Shown in pieces: positions 10,514 to 22,165 of a stretch of DNA of 64,000 nucleotides. Both the position numbers and the translations under genes were made by a program. A model generated the notes under the pieces. The model ran no database searches and was not told the origin of the DNA. It saw only the letters and a program-made list of their open reading frames with translations. The stretch's first letter is position 1. Each line of letters begins with the position of its first letter. Source of the stretch: Neofusicoccum parvum. Taxonomy: Eukaryota; Ascomycota; Dothideomycetes; Botryosphaeriales; Botryosphaeriaceae. The stretch covers positions 1,922,001-1,986,000 of the forward strand of contig CP087217.1 in assembly GCA_020912385.1 (NCBI GenBank), in the 5' to 3' direction.

Positions 10514-11890
10514 ATGAGCGCGCACGCCGTCCGTCTGCACCCTCTGCGATTGTCGCACCGCCCGGCGCTCTCTGCCCGCCCTCGCCCGCCCGCCGCGCCG
10601 CGCTCCATCACCGTCGACGGCCCCTCGGCCGCCCACGCCCGTCTGCAGCCCGGGCCCGAGTCCCTCAACGCCCAGATCCAGCGCGGCATCGGCGCCGCGA
10701 GACAGCTGGATGTCCTCCGCAATGCTTTCCTTGCCCCGGGCGACGCCCGCCTCCAGCCTGCTCGCCGACCCGACCGCCGCCCCGGCCCCCCGACCGACCG
10801 TTTGACCGTAGTCCTCCGACTGCTCGACCGCTGCGAATACCGAAGCGACTACCTCAACCTCGTCTCGTCCGTCCTCCAACTGCCGCGAGCCGACACCGCC
10901 TTCAAGTTCGACGGCGTCCGTCTGGTCTGCAACGCGCTCTGGTACAGGCTGCGGGATGCACCGCCCCAAGATGCCGACCACAAGATGCTGCTGCTTGCCC
11001 ATCACATTCGCTTCAAGCTGGAGGACGCCCAGGTCATGCTGCCGTGGTCGCTGGTTGCCGTTGGCCTGCTGTGTGCCACCAACTGCCATAGCGTTCCCGC
11101 CATGAAGCTCTATCTCCACGCATACCAGAATCTGCAGCAACGAATGCCGCATTACTTGTTTGCGCGTCTCCTGGACAATGTCGCCAATGCCCCGAGCCGC
11201 GTCGTCATGACCAATGCCAGCCGTAGACCTTGGTCTACTGAGCATGCCTCAGCTGCTCTGCTTGGCTTTGACGATGCCCCGGTCGATGCTCCGTACGACC
11301 TCAGCACCTTCGTGCCAAGGGACAACTGGTATTGCCTCGACCGGTGGCTCAAAGCCCTTGCGCAGTTCAGGAGTTACGATCACCTTCGTGTCGAGTGGGC
11401 CCTGTGGCTTGAGAATCAGCTGCGCCTGGCTCCAGAGCCGTGCAGCTGCCCTCCCATGGCCGTTGCTCTCAACGCAACCGCAAAAAACAGCGACAGAGCT
11501 CCCATGTGGCGACTGAGGGACGCAGGAAAGTGGGACACGAAATACCGCGGCGACCTGATGTTCATCGAAGCATTCCGCAGGGTCGGTGCAGTTGAAGAAG
11601 CCTGGATGGTGCTGAAGGAGTCCGGTATCCCCTTTGACGTTCTCAAACGCCGGACCCAGGCCGCGCTGCTGGCGCATCCTGAATACGCCGCACCCGAACT
11701 TTGGACAGATGACATGAGAGCCTTGATGCTCCAGACCTACGCCGACGAGTTGGCCAGGATCGAGACGGTGTATGGTGTCGACTGGGTTTGGGATGAGCAA
11801 TCTGGGACCGGCTATCATCGCCTTCTCGATGGATCCGTCCTGAGAAGTTTAGATGATGACGCCGGCTCTAGTGCCGATTCCGAGTTCTGA
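10514..11890 (+). CDS. probable mitochondrial protein of unknown function
   Basis: A single-exon gene of 458 aa from the ATG at 10514. The frame is open further upstream to 10343, but the ATG at 10514 gives an Arg/Ser/Ala-rich N-terminus with several RP motifs and no acidic residue in the first 30 positions, the profile of a mitochondrial presequence. The rest is alpha-helical in composition, with repeated hydrophobic/Arg patterns and many Trp residues (for example RDNWYCLDRWLKALAQF and RVEWALWLENQLRL). That could be a PPR-like helical-repeat fold acting in mitochondrial RNA or translation control, but no diagnostic repeat could be aligned by eye. The C-terminus is acidic. The family is not recognised. 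Confidence 0.7.
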   Translation: MSAHAVRLHPLRLSHRPALSARPRPPAAPRSITVDGPSAAHARLQPGPESLNAQIQRGIGAARQLDVLRNAFLAPGDARLQPARRPDRRPGPPTDRLTVVLRLLDRCEYRSDYLNLVSSVLQLPRADTAFKFDGVRLVCNALWYRLRDAPPQDADHKMLLLAHHIRFKLEDAQVMLPWSLVAVGLLCATNCHSVPAMKLYLHAYQNLQQRMPHYLFARLLDNVANAPSRVVMTNASRRPWSTEHASAALLGFDDAPVDAPYDLSTFVPRDNWYCLDRWLKALAQFRSYDHLRVEWALWLENQLRLAPEPCSCPPMAVALNATAKNSDRAPMWRLRDAGKWDTKYRGDLMFIEAFRRVGAVEEAWMVLKESGIPFDVLKRRTQAALLAHPEYAAPELWTDDMRALMLQTYADELARIETVYGVDWVWDEQSGTGYHRLLDGSVLRSLDDDAGSSADSEF

Positions 11891-13301
11891 TCCTCGTAAG
11901 AGGCTTCTGTCCGTCAAAGCCGGTAGACGCGTCATCTTCGCGCCTTCGGCCGAGCAGACATGGTGTAAGATTATATACCTAGCAGCCGTAGCGCCGCTTT
12001 TGAGGAAAACGGCGTTTTATCGCTGTTGGCGCATGTTCCAAAGGACCCTGCACGAATGAAGCTAGTCTTGCGGCAGCCGAATTGTTCAAAGCCGACATTC
12101 CCGATAGCAATCATTGATCGGTCCTTTCAGACCATAGATAGAGAGGGATTTGGGGGCATACCGAGGAACCCACAAGCCGTGTGGCATGATCAGTTGCCGG
12201 AATCGGTCAGTGGGCTGCAGATCAAGTATACCCGGTGTTCAGTAAGAGGCTGGCAACCCTTACATGGTGCGACAAGCGCAACCCCACTGGTAGAATATTG
12301 TTCACGCCGCCAATACGGATCGCTTTGTCTTGGTGCCGTTTTTGAGACCACAATCGAACCGCCGTCAGCCCGCCACGAGAATCTTTGAGCCCTGGTCATT
12401 CAGATCACGGCAGTCCAGACCTGTAGCTTTCAGGCGGGAGAGACGGCGACGGACAACCCTCTGCAACTTCGCCAGATGTACAAAAATATCACCTCTCGAA
12501 ACGACATCCACAGGGGGTGGCCACCTGAGAGAGGCTTGTTCCACATCCGGCCGAGATACCGTTCTGGGAATGCCGTTCTGACATGCGGGATAGACGCTAA
12601 GCCACGCCTCTAGTGTACCACTCGGCGCAGCTCTGCAACGTGCGACGCAAATCCCCTGTCGCTGGACTCAACAGTGCTTTTTCTTCAGCATCAGATGCCC
12701 TTTCTGCGACACTTTGGGGGGCTCGCTTGCACCGCGATCGACTGGTTTCCGCGCCGGGGGCGGTTGCTTGACCAGCTGGTGGGGGATCATCAAGGACCTG
12801 GGGCTCGGCGGCGAGCCGAAGCGTCTCATTAAAGCAATCCTTGCCTGATGCGGTCACTCAGTCCGCGCGCTACAACCTTAAATTTTGGCCATTTCAGCCG
12901 GTACCCGCGATTCTCTCGACCATCAAGGAACGTGGCGCACGCCTTGGCTCCCCATTGGACAGCATGCCTGTCAGTCTGTCCTAGCCATATCATCTATCTC
13001 GGCCCGTCGAGCGAGTCTACTGCCAGGGCGGACTATAGCACGATAGCAACCCCTACACCAACTATAGCCGAGCGACTGGACGCTTCATAGTCTCGGCCCT
13101 CCTATCGTATGTTTGAAAACTGCCCCCCGGCCGCTGTAGAGACCATCCCACCGGGGATGCCCCTTAAGTGTCCTCCGTCCCCCTCGCTCGATCCTCCCAG
13201 AGACCGCAACCGCCAGCTGTAGTTCTTGCGCTGCGCGCACTACATCGACATCGGACCCCCCGCAGTCCGGCCCGTCCGATCCGCCGACCTCGGCTGGCAG
13301 C
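11891..13301. other. intergenic, no gene seen
   Basis: About 1.4 kb between the orphan protein and the second receptor, with no supportable coding or RNA feature. The last 200 bases are C-rich, typical of a 5′ leader. Confidence 0.5.
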
Positions 13302-14924
13302 ATGCCCAACCATGACCTGAAGCCTCCCCCGCAGCTTATCACCGATTGGCAGACTGCGCAATACCCGCATGGCGTCACACGAGGTCACACGTTGTTGGCC
13401 ATCACAGGCACACTTTTTGGGCTGTGTCTGATAGTGGTGGTTGGTCGCGTGGGAGTGCGCATCTCGCGCAAGAGCCTGGGCCCCGATGATGCTCTCATGA
13501 TAGCGGCGATGGTCAGTTCAGCATCTCTCATTGTCTTGACTCGCGCTAACACCCTGCCGCAGATGCTGTGCGCTGGCATGGATGCGGGCTTGTATATAGG
13601 TGAGTGTGTCATAAACTTGATACCCATCCTCCTCTGACATGTCGTAGCATTTCTCCGCTACGGCTTCGACCGTCATGCATGGGACCTTACCGAGAGTATG
13701 GTGATATCAGCCCGCAAGGTGATTTGAACCAGGATCTGGATTCAGCAGCACTCACTAACCCCTCTCCAGGTGGGCTTTGCAATCGAAGCAGTCAACATGG
13801 CCTGTGCCTCGCTCACCAAGATCTCTATCCTTTGCTTTTGCAAACGCTTGGCCGGTGGCAGCTACAAAACTTCGGCATACACCCTCGTGATCCAAGGCAG
13901 TATTTTGTTCGTTGGCACGGCGTTGGCCGTCTTCACCCTGACGTTGTTCCTGTCGTGCTATCCACTGGAAGCCTTCTGGCTCCAGTTCAGCCCATCTTGG
14001 CTGTCCCAACACAAGTTCGCCTGCTTCGACGAGTTCGACCACCTGATCTCGTCGACTTCTGTTGGAGTGGCTGAGGATTTCATTGTGTTTGGTGTGCCTG
14101 CCGCTCTTGTCTGGAGACTGCGCATCACCAGAAAGAAGAAGATAGCATTGGCCTGTCTTCTGGGATTGGGCTTCTTGTGAGTCTGCGGTCGGAGCACGCC
14201 CGGCCTTTCTGAACTGACCATTTCCAGTCCCTGCGTCGCCGGCATCTTGCGTATCGTCTACACCATCAGGGTGTACAACGGATACGACGCAACCTGGAAT
14301 GCGTACCCAGCATACATATGCCTAGTGATTGAAACGCACCTCGCAATCCTCTGCGCATCTCTACCGGCGCTCAACTCTTCGGCCACAAACCTTGTGCGTC
14401 ACGTGCGAAAGAACAGCAATTGGTCGGTACTCAAGAACCGTGGACGCAACGGCTCCCTCAGCGGCCGTGCCGAGGCAGATGCCGACCTCGAAATCCAAGA
14501 AATCAACCAGCCAGGGGGCCATGTTGCCCCACCACCACCGCCAAAAGACGCCAAGGCGGCAACGACTGAGGCCGTGGTAGCCGGCGCTTTCGTCACGTCT
14601 GGACTGGCGATGAATCCGCCCAGTCCGGAAGCTGGGATGGACTTACGGTCTGCGTACTTTCGGGAACCTCAATCACTCGCTCATGTCGTCCTGCTCAACC
14701 GCAGCGTAACCAGTGTCGGTGGGGTTTCCGGAGCTGTCTCGGATATGCCGACCGTCCATGAGAATGAAGAGATCCGCCCATTCGTACGTGCACCTGTGCT
14801 GTTCCATAGAAAACCCCTGGCTGACTTACGATTTCAGATACCTGCCCGCGCAAGATGGAACAGTCAGACTGTTGATGACGAGGAAGTTACTGCCTTGCCA
14901 GCTCCAACCCACGGGTGGAGATGA
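13302..14924 (+). CDS. Pth11-like rhodopsin-domain integral membrane protein (second of three)
   Basis: Six exons (13302–13511, 13563–13599, 13648–13700, 13770–14176, 14228–14783, 14838–14924) give 449 aa. The family hallmarks are GRVGVRISRKSLGPDDALMIAAM after helix 1, the short exon encoding the extracellular loop, HAWDLTES, LTKISILCFCKRL, an FWLQ…F loop ending in CFDE, and LRITRKKKIALACLLGLGF. About seven membrane helices are followed by a long hydrophilic tail with a proline run near the middle. The last intron (54 nt) keeps the frame, so retaining it would simply add 18 residues; both forms are possible. It probably acts as a plasma-membrane sensor. The ligand is unknown. It lies 5.3 kb from the first receptor but in a different subgroup by sequence, so it is not a recent tandem copy. 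Confidence 0.88.
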
Positions 14925-15960
14925 AAGTATGAACGCGACTTCGTGCGATAGCAGAAAATTCGAGCTCCGAAACGGCCTTGGTGCCCACGGAATCCTTCCG
15001 GCCACTTGATCGGGAGCTTGCCGGAGGTTCTGTCGGGAGTCTCCCGAACCTTCGTCCAAACAGCGCTGCACTCAAGTCTTCCCGTTGCCACTCAATAGTG
15101 TCCTTACTTCTCAAGATGCTATTGCACGCCACCTGCTGTACTGAACTGGGCACGAACATTGTTATTGGAGCTCTCATCGAACAGGCTGGGTGGACCGGCT
15201 TCCGTCCGAGGCCGACCCAATTCGGTCACCCCCTGCCGATAACCTTTGACGGTCGGAAGTAGTTTCGGCTATGAGTCCTCCGTCCCCACACAAGCCGGAT
15301 ACCGCTACAGCCGTCTTTCCGTGCTGGGAGCTTAGATGCCGAGCGCTAGACGCGTCTCCATCAGGGGCGCTTTGGCCTCATGCCTGTGCACCTCGCGACA
15401 TTTCTTCCTCATTAGGAAAGGTGTGCAGACCAACCACGGCCGCAGCCACTGCTTGTTTCTACTTGGCAGCGGAATTTCCGCCCTTCACGTGGATATCATA
15501 CGGTCGGAGGCGACTCGGGTGTGCCTTACAGTGGCTTTCTTATCTCGCTCCCATACTTTACAGAGCTATGACTGGCCGCATCGTCCACGACACCACCACT
15601 CTACGACCCCTACACGACACTATACGACTACTCATTCTGCCAAACGGCCACTGGTCTGCCTGACCCCTCGAAAGTGGATCGCACACTTGATGTCTTCGAC
15701 TCTGTTGTTTCAATTGGGCCAAGCTACAAGGCCCTAATGTCTGTCCTCGCGCGAAATTTTCCAAACGCAGTATTCATGACGACTCACGCTCTCTAGAAGG
15801 ATGACCTCTAAGTAGTACATAATGATCTAATGTCTTTCTCAATACTATTATCTCCAGCCACTCTTCACCCTTCACCCTTGTTCATTTACACATTCTCTAA
15901 ACCTGCCACTCATTCTCCTTCAATCCCAAACGAGACTGCTGTTGCTGAGTTGACTTCACT
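14925..15960. other. intergenic, promoter of P450foxy
   Basis: About 1 kb with no supported gene. The last 150 bases before 15961 are CT-rich and AT-rich, as expected for a promoter and leader. Confidence 0.45.
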
Positions 15961-18900
15961 ATGGCTACGCAGACCGAGGAATTGATGGAAATCCCAGGCC
16001 CGGCGGGTAAGTTCCCGTAGCTGCGAGGCCTAACGTATTCTAACCCGCGCAGGGCTGCCCATTGTAGGGAATCTCTGGAACATCGATCTCGACAGCCCGC
16101 TGTCGTCCCTCATCCGAATCTGTCGCGAATATGGTATGAAGTCCGGTCGACGCCCCGCCTTTGGACGCTGGAATCAACATCTGACGACACGCAGGCCCCA
16201 TCTGTCAGATCACTGTCGGTGGCAACAAGAAATTGCTGGTCGGAAGCCACGCCATCCTGGACGAGCTTTGCGACGAGAAACGCTTCCACAAGGCCGTTAC
16301 TGGCGGAGTGGGAAAACTGCGACACCTGACCGAAGACGGGCTGTTCACGGCCTACCACGATCAGCACACATGGGGCATCGCGCACCGCATCCTCATGCCG
16401 GTCTTCGGGCCCATGAAGATCAGAGAGATGTTCCCAGAAATGAAGGACGTGGCGGTGCAGCTGTGTCTCAAGTGGTATGCCGCCCAGCTTGATGCCACAG
16501 CAGCAGCACAACTGACAGCACAGGGCCCGATACGGACCGGAGCACGCGATCGCCGTCACGGACGACTTCACGCGGCTGACGCTCGACACCATCGCGCTCT
16601 GCTCGATGGACCTCCGCTTCAACAGCTTCTACAAGGACCAGATGCACCCGTTCGTCGACAGCATGAACGAGGTGCTCAAGGAAGCCGGCGTGCAGGCCCA
16701 GATCCCGGACCTGCTCAACCACACGCTCCGCCGCGGCTCGGTGTCGTCGTTCCACGCCTCGATCGCCACCATGCGCGCCACAGCGGCCGACCTGATCGCG
16801 AGGCGGCGCGCGCACCCGGTCGCCACGCCGGACCTGCTCAACACGCTGCTGCACGGCCGCGACCCGGTGACGGGCGAGGGCCTGGCCGACTCGGCCATCA
16901 TCGACCAGCTCATCACCTTCCTGGTGGCCGGCCACGAGACCACCTCCGGCCTGCTCTCCTTCGCCTTCTACTACCTGGCCGCGCACCCGCGCTGCCTGGC
17001 CGCCGCCCGCGCCGAGGTCGACGCCGTCGTCGGCGCCGGCCCCATCGCCGTCGAGCACCTCGCCCGCCTGCCCTACCTGACCGCCGTGCTGCGCGAGACG
17101 CTGCGCCTGCAGCCCACCGCCCCGGGCTTCGAGCTCAGCCCCTTCGCCGACACGGTCGTCGGCGGGAAGTACAAGATCTCGAAGGACGACGTCCTCCTCG
17201 CCATCCTGCCCGCCGCCCACCGCGACCCCGCCGTCTGGGGCCCCGACGCCGACGCCTTCGTCCCCGAGCGCATGCTGGACGAGGCGTTCGAGCGCCTGCC
17301 CCGCAACGCGTGGAAGCCGTTCGGCACGGGTGCCCGCGCCTGCATCGGCCGCGCCTTCGCCTGGCAGGAGGCCCTGCTGGTCGCGGCCATGGTGCTGCAG
17401 TGCTTCGACGTCGAGATGGTCGACCCCGCGTACGAGCTGCGCGTCAAGGACTCGCTGACCATCAAGCCGGACGGGTTCGAGGTGCGGGTGCGGCTGCGGA
17501 GGCACGCGAGCGCGACGGAGCTGCTGGAGGCGCTGGGGGGTGGGGTGGCGGCGGTGGGGGGCGAGGGGGAGGATGGGGAGAGCGGGGATGAGGTGGGTGG
17601 CGGACGGCCGATGACGGTCCTGTACGGGTCGAACAGCGGGAGCTGCGAGACGTTGGCGCATCGCTTGGCGAGGGATGCCGCGAAGATGGGCTGGGCCGCT
17701 GCCCCGATCGCGACGCTGGACTCGGCGGTGGAGAAGCTGCCGACCGGCCAGCCGGTCGTGGTGATCACGGCGTCGTATGATGGCGAGCCGGCTGATAATG
17801 CTGCTGAGTTTGTTAAGTGGTTGGAGGGGCTGGAGGGTGAGCCGCTGAAGGACGTTGAGTACGCTGTGTTCGGTTGCGGTAGGTTCACTTGCGCCGGGTG
17901 GAACGTGGATGGGATGCTGACACTGGTGATAGGCCATCGCGACTGGCAGGCTACCTTCCACAGGATCCCCAAGTTGATCGACGACTTGCTGGAGAAGGCT
18001 GGCGCCAAGAGAGTAGCGACGATTGGGACTGCAGACTCGGCAGTGAGCGATCTGCTGTCCGATCTTGATGCATGGCAGGAGGAGACGCTGTGGCCAGCAC
18101 TGGGCCATGAGACCGGCGCTGGAGATGAAGCGGACATGATCAAGTCCATGCTCAAGGTGGAGATCTCGCAACCTCGCCGCAACAAGATCTACAACAACCT
18201 GGTCGAAGGCACCGTGACTGAGACCTGCCTGCTGACTGCCCCCGGAGCCCCAGTCAAGAAGCATGTTGAGATTCTGCTTCCGCCAGGCACGACTTACGCC
18301 CCCGGAGATCACCTGCAGGTTCTCCCAGTCAACCCTCGAAGGGACGTTCAACGCGCACTCGCAAGGTTCCATCTGACATGGGACTCGCTGGTCAAGATCG
18401 GAGGGAAGAAGAACGGCGTGCTGCCCGCCAAGGAATCCATCCCAGCCGGCGAGCTACTGGGCCATTACGTCGAGCTTTCGCAGCCTGCCACGCCAAAGGT
18501 ACACCACGCATTCCCCCCTCCCCCTTCTGTCTCGTAGACCCGACTAACCACCAATCTCCCCAGGACCTCCGCATCCTCGCCGCCGCCGCAACCAACCCGG
18601 CCACCAAAGACGCCCTCATCCACCTCGCGGCCACCTTCTCCTCCACCACCTCCGCCACCCGCGCTCCCTCCATCCTCAACCTCCTCACCTCCACCAGCGC
18701 CACCATCCCCTCCGCAACCAACATCCCCCTCCCCTTCGGCACCTTCCTCTCCCTCCTCCCTCCCCTCCGCCTCCGCACCTACTCCATCTCCTCCTCGCCC
18801 ACCCACCACGCCAACCACGCCTCCCTCACCTTCTCCGTCGTCGCCAGCCACCAGCCAGCCGACGACCCCGCCAGCGCCCCGCCCCACCTGGGCGTCGCGT

Positions 18901-19463
18901 CCAACCACCTCGCCGACCTCTCCCGCGGCGACATCGTCGCCCTCGCCCTCCGCCCCACGAAGCCCTGCTTCCACCTCCCCGCCGACCCCACCACCCCTAT
19001 CATCATGGTCGCCGCCGGCACCGGCATCGCCCCGTTCAGGGGCTTCGTGCAGGAGCGGGCGGGCGCCGCCGACACGCTGCTGTTCTTCGGCTGCCGCGCG
19101 CCCGGCGTCGACGACCTGTACCGCGACGAGCTGGACCGGCTGGAGGCGGCGGGCGCGGTGCAGGTGCGGAGGGCGTACAGTCGGGTCGAGGAGGGCAGGG
19201 CGCTGGGCCCCGCCGAGGCGCGCGGGCACGTGCAGGAGCTTGTGGCGGCGAGTAGGGCGGAGCTGGTGGGGCTGTGGGAGAGGGGCGCGAGGGTGTATGT
19301 GTGCGGGTCGCCGAGGATGGCGAACGCGGTCAAGGGCGTTTTTGCGGAGGTGGCGTGGGAGGTGGCGAGGGGGGCGGGGGAGGTGCGGGGGGATGGGGTG
19401 GGCGTCGGGGAGTGGTTCGGGAGGTTTGAGAATGGGCGGTATGCGGCGGAGATTTTTGCTTAG
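15961..19463 (+). CDS. P450–NADPH reductase fusion (P450foxy, CYP505 type)
   Basis: Five exons (15961–16006, 16053–16133, 16195–16474, 16524–18498, 18564–19463) give 1093 aa, the usual size for self-sufficient fatty-acid hydroxylases. The N-terminal P450 domain has the I-helix AGHETTS, the K-helix ETLR and the heme motif [10 protein letters not shown] with the heme-ligand Cys near residue 409. A Gly/Glu-rich linker of about 25 residues leads to the flavodoxin-like FMN domain ([18 protein letters not shown], near residue 500). The FAD/NADPH reductase half follows, with [27 protein letters not shown] and the terminal [10 protein letters not shown]. The known activity is subterminal hydroxylation of medium- to long-chain fatty acids using NADPH. 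No N-terminal membrane anchor is seen, consistent with a soluble enzyme. Both the linker and the C-terminus switch from C-ending to G-ending codons. Confidence 0.95.
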
Positions 19464-19714
19464 GTTCGGGGTTGCTGCGCTTGGTGTTTCTTGTCTCTGG
19501 TAGGATATCCGTGGAATTGTTGGGTTGTATGACTCAATTTCTTTTGTCTCTGAACTCATCTGTCTGAGGAATTATATGTCCTGGCAATTCAACGTGGGTC
19601 ACGGGTCGACTCTTGCGCTTTTTGCCATGCATCGTCTATAGGCATGATCTACCTTAGTTTTGGGGCCAGCTTCCATCAGGATCTGGTGCTTAGCGAGAGT
19701 TGCTTCAAGTACCC

Positions 19715-21232
19715 TTAAACCTCCTCCATGGTCGGCAGATCATGCAGAGCCTTTTCCAGAATACCTACACCCTCAAGCATCACATTCTCATCGATAATCA
19801 GAGCTGGGCAAATCCTCAATCTCCTGCCTGCTGCATTCAAAAGCAGCCCTCTCTTCAGACACAAGGCCGCCAAACGCTTTCCAGTCACCAACCCCTGAGG
19901 ATGCGTCTCATGGACGTAAATACTTCTGAACAGCCCCTTACCAGTGATCTTGTCGAAGTATGGAGACTTGATGGCGCGAAGGCGTGCTTCAAACTTCTCG
20001 CCAAGGGCAGCAGCGCGGGCCGGGAGTGATTCACTGAGGATGACATCAAGGGCAGCGAGCGCGACAGCACTGGCAAGCGGGTTCCCGGAGAAGGTTGAGC
20101 CATACCTTGCTTGGTATGTCAGTTTCCAAAGCTTTCGAGTACCTGTTGCCTTCTCACAGCGGAAAAGAGGAAGACTTACTGCCCTGGTTCAATACTATCC
20201 ATGACCTCGCCGGTACCCAGCACAGCTGACATCGGGTACAGGCCTCCTGACAGCGACTTGCCCAGTATCACCATGTCAGGTTTGATGCCAGCGGACTGGT
20301 ATGACAAGAAATGTCCAGTTCGGCCGAGTCCAGCTTGGATCTCATCGGCGATGAAGAGGATGTTGTGCTGAGTGCATAGTTCTCTGACACGAACGAGATA
20401 CTCATCCGGAGGAGCAAGACAGCCAGCATGACCTTGAACTGGTTCGACGAGGAATGCTGCTATATGTTCACCAGATTTTTGGAACGCCCGTTCGAGGTCT
20501 TCGATCACGCCGAAGCGCACGACGTCGCCGGTGCAGTAGGGGCCGACGTTGGGCATCCAGGGACCGCAATCTGCAAACTCCGTCAGTACCCTTGAATTAC
20601 ACGTCAAGGCTGAGCTACTGGGTGTCGTGCAGCATACTCTTCCTGTACCCTTCTTCCGTCGATGCAGACAATACGCTCAGCATCCTGCCATGATAGTTCG
20701 ATTCCGCAGTCAACACAAGCGCCTTGTCCTGCTCCACACCCTTGACCTTGTATGCCCACGACCGAGCAAATTTGATGGCCATGTCCACCGCCTCGGCCCC
20801 TCCGTTCATTGCAGCAACCTTGTCGAACCCGGTGATCTCGCACAGCTTCTTGCAGAGCATGGCGTACTGCGGGACATGGACGCTCCGGGAAGGCATGGCC
20901 AGAAGCTGGCATTGCTGCATCATGGCTTTCACGATCTTGGGGTGGCAGTGTCCCTGGTTGCAGGCGGAGAACCCGGCGTTGAAGTCGATGTACCGCTTGC
21001 CGTCGAGGTCCCAGAGAAACTCACCCTGGCCGCGCACCATCATCACCGGGTGTGAGGGCATGCCTTCCACGCTGTACAGGGATTCATGGTGGAGGAGGTC
21101 TGACGTGGTCACTTTCTGCTCTGTAACCGTCATTTCTTGCTGCTCGGACACATCGGTGGGAGGTCTTGGCGTAGTGCCAGTCGGCAGGATGAATGGCTCA
21201 ACTTTTGTTGAGGATACAGTGACTGCAGTCAT
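19715..21232 (-). CDS. ornithine aminotransferase (ornithine–oxo-acid transaminase)
   Basis: Three exons on the minus strand (21232–20638, 20570–20180, 20105–19715) give 458 aa. It is a class III PLP aminotransferase: GKRYIDFNAGFSACNQGHCHP, MNGGAEAVDMAIKFAR, ADEIQAGLGRTG with the cofactor-contacting Asp near 274, and the Schiff-base Lys near 303 in ILGKSLSGG. The segment YGSTFSGNPLAS is also typical. The enzyme moves the delta-amino group of ornithine to 2-oxoglutarate, giving glutamate semialdehyde and linking arginine breakdown to proline and glutamate. The N-terminal 40 residues are Thr/Pro-rich and divergent from the usual enzyme. The ATG at 21232 was preferred; an in-frame ATG at 21304 would add 24 residues. 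Its role in a local cluster is discussed in the findings. Confidence 0.92.
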
Positions 21233-22165
21233 GGCAGAGGTAGAAGAAATTTGGGATAGTAGACGAATGCTTGAGTGAAAATCAGAAGAATCAATGAGTG
21301 ACAAAAGCTGCTTTTATATTTGCCTATGTAATAGATTAATATGTGACGCAACCACCAGGCCAAAGGCCCAGAATTAACTAAGAGATTCACTTGAACCAGA
21401 CTTTGCCGTGTGATGACTTGAACGATACGAGAGACTGAATGTGCAGACATGAGACCAGCAACGTTCCTCCACCCAAATCCATGACTTTCGTGTTGATACT
21501 CGTTACGGAAAGTCGACTCGCGGGCGGGTGATGCAGCCTTCAAGTGTTTTAGTCTACCCCATCTATGATGCGGCAGGGATCCATGTCCAACCCCACTCCG
21601 ATTTTCTCTTATCTATTCTAGATTGTTGCCACAGGGATCTTCAGGTCAGAAGGCACGCCAGCGTGTATCTCAGCAAGAAACTCAGCGAGAGGATTCAACG
21701 AGTTCGCATCGATAAAGCTCAACGATCAAGCGTTGGAGGCTATCCCAGAGACTTCGGAGTGTCCGGAACGTTTGGGGTGAGAGATAGTTCGGAGTAGGGC
21801 CGACGGAGCGATCCGCTCCTTGATTTTCGGAAGAGGGGCATCTCCGCCGAAACACCCGCCACGTTCTTATCTTTGGCTTGACGGGATTGACAGCCGAGGA
21901 ATGTGCGAAGGATCATATACGCTAGCATAGAGCCCCCGAGTGGGTTGCATGCGGAGAACTATACTCGACTTGGTAGTACGAGACGCGCTGAAGGTTATTG
22001 GCGTGTGATGCCAAAGCCTTACGTATCCAGTCTGCGAAGGCATCACGCAATTGATAACTCCCGGTACGGCAAGACTAGATATTAATATTAGCAGCAAGAA
22101 ACTCTTTGGTCCTCCTTCTCAGCTGCTAAGACGGCATTGTCGCGTTACTTTTTTGACTTCGAGAA
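21233..22165. other. divergent intergenic promoter region
   Basis: About 930 bp between the aminotransferase (−) and the ketopantoate-reductase-like gene (+). No gene is seen, and the region could carry shared regulatory sites. Confidence 0.5.
21312..21318 (-). promoter_or_regulatory. TATA box of the ornithine aminotransferase
   Basis: A TATAAAA sequence on the minus strand, about 80 bp upstream of the ATG at 21232, matching the spacing seen at other genes in this window. It favours the downstream ATG as the start. Confidence 0.45.

Noticed and set aside
13706..13730. T-loop-like sequence (GGTTCAAATCA on the minus strand)
   Set aside because: It falls inside an intron of the second receptor, and neither a T-stem nor an A-box can be formed.
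16468..18372. 634-codon minus-strand open frame opposite P450foxy
   Set aside because: It is antisense to a gene with full catalytic motifs. Its composition (Arg/Val/Gly/His) is the mirror of GC-rich third positions.
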